Shown piece after piece: positions 58,458 to 64,000 of a stretch of DNA of 64,000 nt. Both the position numbers and the translations under genes were made by a program. This DNA is from Acidobacteriota bacterium (GTDB lineage: Bacteria; Acidobacteriota; UBA6911; RPQK01; DATIPO01), in contig DATIPQ010000017.1 of the NCBI GenBank assembly GCA_035471785.1, positions 201,082-265,081 of the forward strand, read 5' to 3'. Each line of letters opens with the position of its first letter. The stretch's first letter is position 1. The notes under the pieces were generated by a model. That model was not told where the DNA came from and searched no databases. It was given only the letters and a program-made list of their open reading frames with translations.

Positions 58458-60134
58458 CTATTGGCCCGGCGGACTGATAAGGGGAGTGCCGTCGAATGCC
58501 GGGCGCGACTGAGCTTCGGCGGCTTCCCAAACACAAAGATAAACCAGTTGGGCGACCCGCTCCATCTTGGAGTAGTTGAGCTTGTCGGCGGTGTCGCCGG
58601 GACGGTGATAGTCGGGATGCAGTCCGGTGGTGAAGAGCAGCGAGGGCACTCCCCGCTCCAGGAAAGGCCACTGGTCGGAGCGCTGCAAGAGATCGATGGG
58701 GTGGTCGTCGTAACGAAAACGTACCTGCAGCAGGACGCGCCGGTTGCTGCGGTTGACCAGTTCGCGGAGGTCCTGGCTGAAGCTGTAGCCCAGCACGTTG
58801 AGGGCGTTCTGGTTTTGCCGGGCCGTCTGCAATTCCAGCCCTGTGAAGCGGTAGTCGTCGGTGGCCGGAATCTCTTCATCGCGGCCGATCATGTCCATTT
58901 GAAACATGGCCACCGTTTCATCCAGCGGAATTCTGGCGTGCCGGACGTAGTGGCGCGAGCCCAGCAATCCTTTTTCTTCGGCATTGAAACCGGCGAAAAG
59001 TACGCTGCGGCGGGGCGGTCGGCGGCCTTCGGTTAGGGCTTCGGCAATCTCCAGGAGGGCCGAAACCCCGCTGGCGTTGTCGTCGGCGCCGGGATAGATT
59101 TCGGCTCCCCGGGTGCCGATGTGGTCGAAATGAGCACCCAGCACCACGACTTGCTGCGAGACCTGGGGATCGCTTCCCTCCAGCCTGCCCAGCACGTTTC
59201 GCACCTGAAAGGCTTGGCGTTCCACGCTCACCGCCAACTCGGCCTCCAAAGACGGCAGCAAGAAACTGCGGGGCTTGGCGTAGCGGCCGCTTTCTTGGAT
59301 GAATAGCTCGACGTCCAAGCCCGAGGTCAGCAAGCGCTCTTCGACGGCCTCGAGGGCCACCCGCACCGCTGGAATCCGAACCTGATCGACCTCCTCCTGC
59401 AGCAGGAAGCGTTGAGTGGAGAGGTCTTTGGGCCAGGCTAAGTGGGCGGAGAAGGACATATTGTGCGAGCGGTCCAGGACGATGGCCGCTGCGGCGCCGT
59501 GCCGTTGAGCGTTGAGCAGCTTTTCCAATTCCTGCCCGTGGCGGGCGTCTTCATCCCGGCCCTCGGGCTGGCCGGGAAGGATGAGGACGATGCGGCCATC
59601 GACGTCGACCTGCTGGTAGTCGTCGTAGCCCCATTCGGGAGCCGTGATGCCGTATCCCGCGAAGACCAGCCGGCCTGACGCCTCCCCCGATGCTGAAAAG
59701 CGCTCTGCGGTGAAGGTCTCCTGCAGACTCAGAGGGGTCTCGGCCCCCGTGCGTCCTGTCTTGAAGAGCAGCCGGTTGTCTCCCGCCAGAAGCGAGCGGA
59801 CCAGCGTTACCGGCTGGAAATAGCCTTCCTCGCCGGCCGGCTCGAGTCCGAGTCGGGAAAAGCGCTCGGCCAGAAACTCGGCACTGCGGCGGTTGGCCTC
59901 GCTGCCCGCCTCGCGTCCCCGCATGGCTTCAGAAGAGAAGAATTCGACGTCCTCACGCAATTCCTCCAAGGTGATGCTCTCCAAGCCGCGCCGGCGCAGG
60001 CGGTCGCTGTCGGAGGGAGTCTCAGCGGCCAGACCCTGACAGAGTCCGGCCATGAGCAGGCAAAAGGCCCGCAAGCGAAGGGCCGCCCTGCCTGTGGAAT
60101 TCCATCCTTTTGTCCTCTGCCGACTGAAGTGCAA
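58458..60134 (-). CDS. secreted M28-family aminopeptidase with PA domain
   Basis: A 558-aa exported zinc peptidase. A signal-like segment (about residues 16-37) is followed by a mixed region with an inserted PA domain (about 130-260). The catalytic part has VVVLGAHFDHIGTRG (metal His/Asp), YPGADDNASGVSALLEIAE (bridging Asp), GFNAEEKGLLGSRHY (Glu pair) and HRPGDTADKLNY (metal His). The TTG start has GGGAGG 5 nt upstream. It is the first gene of M28-DinB-M16 and shares a divergent promoter with the ECF gene. Confidence 0.88.
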   Translation of the reverse strand: MHFSRQRTKGWNSTGRAALRLRAFCLLMAGLCQGLAAETPSDSDRLRRRGLESITLEELREDVEFFSSEAMRGREAGSEANRRSAEFLAERFSRLGLEPAGEEGYFQPVTLVRSLLAGDNRLLFKTGRTGAETPLSLQETFTAERFSASGEASGRLVFAGYGITAPEWGYDDYQQVDVDGRIVLILPGQPEGRDEDARHGQELEKLLNAQRHGAAAAIVLDRSHNMSFSAHLAWPKDLSTQRFLLQEEVDQVRIPAVRVALEAVEERLLTSGLDVELFIQESGRYAKPRSFLLPSLEAELAVSVERQAFQVRNVLGRLEGSDPQVSQQVVVLGAHFDHIGTRGAEIYPGADDNASGVSALLEIAEALTEGRRPPRRSVLFAGFNAEEKGLLGSRHYVRHARIPLDETVAMFQMDMIGRDEEIPATDDYRFTGLELQTARQNQNALNVLGYSFSQDLRELVNRSNRRVLLQVRFRYDDHPIDLLQRSDQWPFLERGVPSLLFTTGLHPDYHRPGDTADKLNYSKMERVAQLVYLCVWEAAEAQSRPAFDGTPLISPPGQ

Positions 60135-60180
60135 GATGGCCTCCCTGGCCTTGTTCCCAAAAGGTCAATGGCTGACCGGT

Positions 60181-60194
60181 CTTATAATTGTAAG
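60181..60194. promoter_or_regulatory. near-palindromic divergent -10 region
   Basis: CTTATAATTGTAAG holds TATAAT on the plus strand (60183-60188) and TACAAT on the minus strand (60187-60192), overlapping by 2 bp. It lies between the M28 operon (minus) and the ECF operon (plus), so only one direction can be occupied at a time. Confidence 0.5.
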
Positions 60195-60405
60195 TCAAGC
60201 CGCGCCTTTTAGACGAAAGGATGGAGGGATGGTTCGAGCGGGCCCCTTCAAGTTTTTCGACCAAGGCCCCGCAGTCCGTGTCTAAAGAGGGCGAAACGGG
60301 ACGATGAAAATGGAGGAGGGCTCCAGCCCGCAACGTCCGGGAGCAGGCGGTCGGCCGCCGCAGCAAGAGACCGGGGCACGATGCGAGGCCGGGAGGCCGC
60401 AAGGC

Positions 60406-61038
60406 ATGGAAGAAGCTTTGAGAATCACAGATTCCGCGGAACGGTCCGCGACGCTCGGCGCCAACACTGAAGATCAGGAGTTGCAATGGGTGGTCGAGGC
60501 CCAGAAGGGCGACCGGGTGGCTTTCAACCGCCTGGTGCTGCGCTGGCAGCAGCCGATCTACAACCTGACCTTGCGCATGCTGCGCGATCCCGAGGACGCC
60601 TCAGAGGTCACTCAGGAGACCTTCATGGCCGCCTTCCGGCACATTCGGAGGTTCAGATTGGAATCCAAGTTCTCAACCTGGATCTACCGCATTGCCTCCA
60701 ATCACTGCCTGACCCGCTTGCGCAAGCAACCGCGGAAGGCCCCGCGCTCGTTGGACGAACCCGGTCATGCCGGGCCGCTCTCGAGCAAGCTGACGGCCGG
60801 CGACTCCCAGCAGGAAAAGAGCCTTCTGCGGCGGGAACGCCGCCAGTGGGTTCGCCGGGCCCTGGGCGGACTGCCGCCCGAGCAGAGGATGGCCATCGAG
60901 CTCAAGGTCTTTCAAGACCTGACCTTCGAAGAGATTTCGGCTGTCACCGAGATACCGATGAGCACCGTCAAGTCGCGTTTCTACGCGGGACTGCAAGGCC
61001 TCAAACAGCGCCTGCAGGCCTGCGGGATGGGAGATTGA
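60406..61038 (+). CDS. ECF-type RNA polymerase sigma factor
   Basis: A 210-aa sigma factor from the ATG at 60406, which has GGGAGG 9 nt upstream. An earlier in-frame ATG at 60304 adds 34 low-complexity residues and is less likely. Region 2 has DASEVTQETFMAAFRHIRRF and FSTWIYRIASNHCLTRLR. Region 4 has LPPEQRMAIELKVFQDLTFE and a helix-turn-helix, ISAVTEIPMSTVKSRFYAGL. The anti-sigma gene follows after 4 bp. Confidence 0.85.
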   Translation: MEEALRITDSAERSATLGANTEDQELQWVVEAQKGDRVAFNRLVLRWQQPIYNLTLRMLRDPEDASEVTQETFMAAFRHIRRFRLESKFSTWIYRIASNHCLTRLRKQPRKAPRSLDEPGHAGPLSSKLTAGDSQQEKSLLRRERRQWVRRALGGLPPEQRMAIELKVFQDLTFEEISAVTEIPMSTVKSRFYAGLQGLKQRLQACGMGD

Positions 61039-61042
61039 CATC

Positions 61043-61840
61043 ATGGAATGCCGCCATAGCCGAGAGATAGCCCCTTACCTGATGGATGACCTTTCCGCCT
61101 CGCAAAGGCGGGCCCTGCGCCAGCATCTGCGGCAGTGCGACGTCTGCCGCCGCGAGAAGGAGAGCTTGCAAGAGACCTTCGCCGCGCTGGAGAGCTTGGA
61201 GGACGTGCCCGTACCTCATCACTTCTTCGTGCCTCAAGACGAGGCCCGCCTGAGCCTGCTGCAAGCCTGGGGCCGGCTGTCCAGCCTGGGCAGGGCCCTG
61301 GTGGCGCTGGCGGCGTTGTTGTTGCTGACGGTGGCAGGCTTGGCGGCCGGCGGCTTTCGCCTCCAGGTAACGGACGGAGTCCTGACGGCCGGATTCGGCT
61401 CGGCGCCCCCCTCAAGCTTGAGCGAAGAGCGCTTGCAGGACTGGAGCAGCCAACTGCTCACCCAAGTGGATGAAAACCTGGCCTTTCGGGACCGCGCGCT
61501 GACCGAGGCGCTGGCCCGGGTGCGTCTGCTGGAGCACCGCCTCAGCCAGAGCGAGCAAGCCCGCCAACGCAGTCTTCAGTCGCTTGCCGCCGACCTGGAG
61601 GAAGAACTCAGCCTGGCCTGGAAGGTGGACGATCAACAGTCGCTGCGTCAGGTTGAGCACTGGATCAATCAGGCCTACGGCGATCTGCGCCGCGATTACT
61701 TGAGGCGCCTTGCCGTGGTGGACTCCAACATGCAGCAGTTCGTCGAGCGCGATGCCGTGCTGGGCGAGAGAGTTTCCTTTCTGGGAGAAGCGCTGGCCCA
61801 GAGCATGGACCGGCGTTCGCCCCAAAAGACCGGTGAATAA
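61043..61840 (+). CDS. anti-sigma factor (zf-HC2) with coiled-coil periplasmic region
   Basis: A 265-aa protein. The zinc motif is in LRQHLRQCDVCRREKE (H-x3-C-x2-C). One transmembrane helix (ALVALAALLLLTVAGLAAGG, about residues 86-107) follows. The outer part (about 130-255) is strongly helical and charged, probably a coiled coil, for example ARVRLLEHRLSQSEQARQR. It is coupled to the ECF gene and followed by a secreted protein gene. Confidence 0.82.
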   Translation: MECRHSREIAPYLMDDLSASQRRALRQHLRQCDVCRREKESLQETFAALESLEDVPVPHHFFVPQDEARLSLLQAWGRLSSLGRALVALAALLLLTVAGLAAGGFRLQVTDGVLTAGFGSAPPSSLSEERLQDWSSQLLTQVDENLAFRDRALTEALARVRLLEHRLSQSEQARQRSLQSLAADLEEELSLAWKVDDQQSLRQVEHWINQAYGDLRRDYLRRLAVVDSNMQQFVERDAVLGERVSFLGEALAQSMDRRSPQKTGE

Positions 61841-61896
61841 AGCAGGCTCGGGAGGAACAGTCTCCCGTCGCCTCAGGCAATACTTAGGAGGTCATC

Positions 61897-62682
61897 GTGC
61901 AGAACCATTACCAGACACTTACGACCGGGCTTCGATACGCTTTGTTGCTGACGCTGACGGCGTTGCTGATGAGCTTGCCTGTTGCCGCTCAGCAAAGCGC
62001 CTCAATCGACGCTTCCCAGGTGGAGAGGGAATTGGAGGGATTGAACGGGCTGCTGGAAACCACCGTCGAGGTGGTAACCCGCGGAGAGGTGAAAGGGAAC
62101 TTCATGGTGTTCTCATCCACCTCGGTGCAGAGCTATTACCTGCCCCGCCAAGGCGCCGTCTTTGTACTCACCATCCCAGTGGCCCAGACTCTGAGTCTTA
62201 AGAACGATGGAGTCGCTTTAGCCGAATGGAACCTGCGCAAGGCCTATCAGCTTCAAAGCGAGATAGTCGCCGGGGGACGGGCACGCGAGCAGGGCGGCGA
62301 GGAGACCGAGCCGCAACTCACCGTGCGGGAACGGTTGAAGGAGGCTCACCAGCGCCAGCTCGAGATGCAGCAAGAAATGGAAGAACTGCGCAGCCGCAGC
62401 CTGGACGAGTTGGAGAAGGTGAGAGGATACCTGGTTGAGACCGTAGCCGAATACGGCGACCGCCTCAGCCACGTGGGCGAGGGCGAGTACGTCAATCTGG
62501 TGCTCACCACTTCCGCCAGCGGCTTGCGGGTACTGGGCCCGCATAACCAGTACAGCGTACTGTCCGGGGGGAAAAGCGTCGAGTCGCGTCAGATCGTCTC
62601 CATACCGGTCACGGTCATCCGCGAGTACAAGGCGGGGCGGCGCGATATGGCCCAGGTCAAGGCCCAGGTCATTGTCTACTGA
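61897..62682 (+). CDS. secreted hypothetical protein of the ECF/anti-sigma operon
   Basis: A 261-aa protein with a signal peptide (about residues 1-32, MSLPVAAQQ). An N-terminal part with YYLPRQGAVFVLTIPV, a central charged helix (about 130-185) and a C-terminal beta region (EGEYVNLVLTTSASG, QIVSIPVTVIREYKAG) follow. A GTG start has TAGGAGG 6-7 nt upstream. It lies 56 bp after the anti-sigma gene. No family recognised; it may be a target or signal partner of the sigma system. Confidence 0.72.
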   Translation: MQNHYQTLTTGLRYALLLTLTALLMSLPVAAQQSASIDASQVERELEGLNGLLETTVEVVTRGEVKGNFMVFSSTSVQSYYLPRQGAVFVLTIPVAQTLSLKNDGVALAEWNLRKAYQLQSEIVAGGRAREQGGEETEPQLTVRERLKEAHQRQLEMQQEMEELRSRSLDELEKVRGYLVETVAEYGDRLSHVGEGEYVNLVLTTSASGLRVLGPHNQYSVLSGGKSVESRQIVSIPVTVIREYKAGRRDMAQVKAQVIVY

Positions 62683-62698
62683 TTGCCCGAGTGCCCGC

Positions 62699-63076
62699 TC
62701 AGGCTGATTCCTTCTCAAGCAGGGAATCGACGGTCTTAAAGAGGGCGGCCAACTCGAAGGGCTTCTGCAAAGTGGCCTGGGCGCCCAGCTTTCCGGCGGT
62801 TTCCAGGAAATTCAGGTTGCCGGCGGATCCGCCTCCCGACATGGCGATGATCTTCAGATCGGGATGATCGCGGCGAAGTTCCACGATGGTTTCCAGCCCT
62901 TCCTTCTCGGGCATCAAGATGTCGGTGATGACGAGCGGGCAGGGCGTCTTTCGATGAACTCTCAGAGCTTCGTCCCCGTTGGACGCCTCGTGCACCTCGT
63001 GGCCCTTCATTTCCAGCGCTTGGCGCAGCATTGCGCGAGTCATATCCTCGTCATCGATCAGTAAGATGCGAGCCAA
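62699..63076 (-). CDS. single-domain response regulator (receiver only)
   Basis: A 125-aa CheY-like receiver. Acidic pocket D8/D9 is in ILLIDDEDM, the phosphoacceptor is D52 in LVITDILMPEKEG, S80 is in IIAMSGGG and K105 in LQKPFE. There is no output domain. The TTG start has GGGAGG 4 nt upstream. No histidine kinase is adjacent. Confidence 0.9.
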   Translation of the reverse strand: MARILLIDDEDMTRAMLRQALEMKGHEVHEASNGDEALRVHRKTPCPLVITDILMPEKEGLETIVELRRDHPDLKIIAMSGGGSAGNLNFLETAGKLGAQATLQKPFELAALFKTVDSLLEKESA

Positions 63077-63226
63077 GTGTCCTCCCCTTTGTCTATGGAG
63101 CAGCGGCTTGGCGGCCGCCAGTCGCTCCCCTACTTATCGGTTGCCCGAAAAAAAGTATTATAGAACAATCTCCGCGACTCGAAATCATCGGCGCTACCCG
63201 CCCTTGAATGAAGGAATGACCTTATT

Positions 63227-63580
63227 GTGTCGAAAAAATACACTACTATTCGGAAAGGACCATTCGACGAAGTCTATCGCTGGGTCCGCCGCATCCCTGC
63301 CGGACGGGTCATGAATTACGGCCAGATCTCAAACCTGCTGAGCAGCCGCTTGTCGGCGCGTGCGGTGGGCTGGGCCATGCGCCGCTGTCCCGACGACGTT
63401 CCCTGGCACCGCGTCGTCAACGCCCGCGGAGGCTGCTCGACCGACAGCCTTCCCCATCTTCCCCAAGGCACCCAAAAGGCACTACTGCAAGCCGAAGGCG
63501 TGCACTTTGACAAAAACGGCAACGTCGACATGCAGCGCTGCCGCTGGCGGCCTGCGGAGCCAGGCCGCGAGGAGTCCTGA
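63227..63580 (+). CDS. alkyltransferase-like (ATL) DNA-binding protein
   Basis: A 117-aa homologue of the C-terminal domain of O6-alkylguanine-DNA alkyltransferase. The DNA-binding helix RIPAGRVMNYGQIS and the loop VPWHRVVNARGG are clear. The alkyl-acceptor cysteine of PCHR is replaced by tryptophan (W60), so it cannot act by alkyl transfer. ATL proteins bind O6-alkylguanine and hand the lesion to nucleotide excision repair. The start is a GTG. A_T-rich DNA with TATTAT lies upstream. Confidence 0.9.
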   Translation: MSKKYTTIRKGPFDEVYRWVRRIPAGRVMNYGQISNLLSSRLSARAVGWAMRRCPDDVPWHRVVNARGGCSTDSLPHLPQGTQKALLQAEGVHFDKNGNVDMQRCRWRPAEPGREES

Positions 63581-63622
63581 CGTTGACGGCGAGAGGCAGG
63601 CGCGGCAACATCGAACGCTGAG

Positions 63623-64000
63623 ATGAGCAAACGCAGCGCGCTCCACTTGCTGGTCTTGGCCCTGCTGGCGGCCCTCTTTCTAATCCGGGCGCTGGCCACC
63701 TCTCAGACCCTCGTTCCGGCCGATATCGTGGGCCAAATGCAGCCCTGGAGGAAGCTGATCGACCTCAAGTCGGTCCAGAATCCCATCATCAGCGACATCA
63801 CCGACCAGGTCTATCCCTACCAGGTCTACCTGCGCAGCGAACTGGCCCAAGGGAGGCTGCCCCTGTGGAATCCCTACGTACAGGCCGGAGTGCCTTTTCT
63901 GGCCAATTCCGTGTCAGCGGCTCTCAATCCCTTCCAGATGCTCTTCCTGTTGCTGCCTCAGCCGGCGCTGATGGAATGGAGCGCCTGGTTCAAGCTCTTG
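63623..64000 (+). CDS. large membrane protein, YfhO-like (partial, 3' end beyond window)
   Basis: The first 126 codons are visible, open to the window edge. An N-terminal membrane helix (LHLLVLALLAALFLIRALA) is followed by DQVYPYQVYLRSELAQGRLP, LWNPYVQAGVPFLANSVSA and NPFQMLFLLLPQP. The W-N-P-Y-x-x-x-G-x-P-F-x-A-N pattern is typical of YfhO/DUF6044-type polytopic proteins, thought to be glycosyl-transferase-like. ATG at 63623, 42 bp after the ATL stop. Confidence 0.75.
   Translation, partial: MSKRSALHLLVLALLAALFLIRALATSQTLVPADIVGQMQPWRKLIDLKSVQNPIISDITDQVYPYQVYLRSELAQGRLPLWNPYVQAGVPFLANSVSAALNPFQMLFLLLPQPALMEWSAWFKLL

Overview
The window is GC-rich, gene-dense bacterial chromosome. It has no plasmid, phage or IS hallmark genes, no CRISPR array and no tRNA or rRNA that I can recognise. 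The gene families point to an Acidobacteriota-like chemoheterotroph: a TPR plus FG-GAP plus ASPIC/UnbV secreted protein, a giant VPS10-like Asp-box protein, CstA, a bactofilin, DUF4340/Gld-type ABC genes, secreted M16 and M28 peptidases, and several ECF sigma/anti-sigma pairs. This placement is an inference from gene content, not a phylogeny.

Layout. 1-5.8 kb: a MenC/N-acylamino-acid racemase enolase with a GNAT partner, queC, a peroxiredoxin-like gene that can only be read through two in-frame UGA codons, and an SLC13 transporter with RCK domains. 5.9-13.8 kb: bactofilin, the ASPIC/FG-GAP protein, cstA, then about 1.1 kb of repeat-rich non-coding DNA. 13.8-26.7 kb: an EF-P/ETF-QO/threonine-dehydratase-like operon, small DUF4383 and YHS proteins, M20 peptidase, a Cys/Met PLP enzyme, VOC, DUF72, DUF389, a SigZ/ArsI-like pair, vapBC and DUF2585. 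26.8-33.7 kb: an ECF sigma, anti-sigma and TPR-CHAT lipoprotein operon, followed in the same direction by a trypsin-fold protease and a small protein resembling that protease's own N-terminal domain. An orphan gene is divergent from the sigma gene. 33.8-41.9 kb: TPR protein, HXXEE protein, Asp-box protein, then a stretch with repeats and two truncated genes. 41.9-53.3 kb: APC-USP permease, the three-gene proton-translocating transhydrogenase, a TPR protein and a Gld-like ABC operon. 53.3-64 kb: YVTN propeller, M16, DinB and M28 genes, a second ECF sigma/anti-sigma module, a receiver-only response regulator, an alkyltransferase-like protein and the start of a large membrane protein.

The two observations I rate highest are as follows. 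First, at 3290-3814 (minus) a Prx-like protein has both cysteines of its CxxC motif replaced by UGA, with a perfect hairpin just downstream; this fits a UxxU (SelL-type) selenoprotein. Second, at 26.8-32.2 kb there is a proteolytic module: sigma, anti-sigma, TPR-CHAT, trypsin-fold protease and a stand-alone prodomain-like protein, with strong RNA hairpins in its leaders.

Two repeat families occupy the intergenic spaces. One is a 26-bp element with core GCGCATCCTTGCGGCGAT, in about ten copies. The other is a roughly 300-bp modular element carrying CCCAGGGT/ACCCTGGG arms. Several genes have a TANNNT -10 hexamer only 6-9 nt before the start codon, which suggests leaderless mRNAs.
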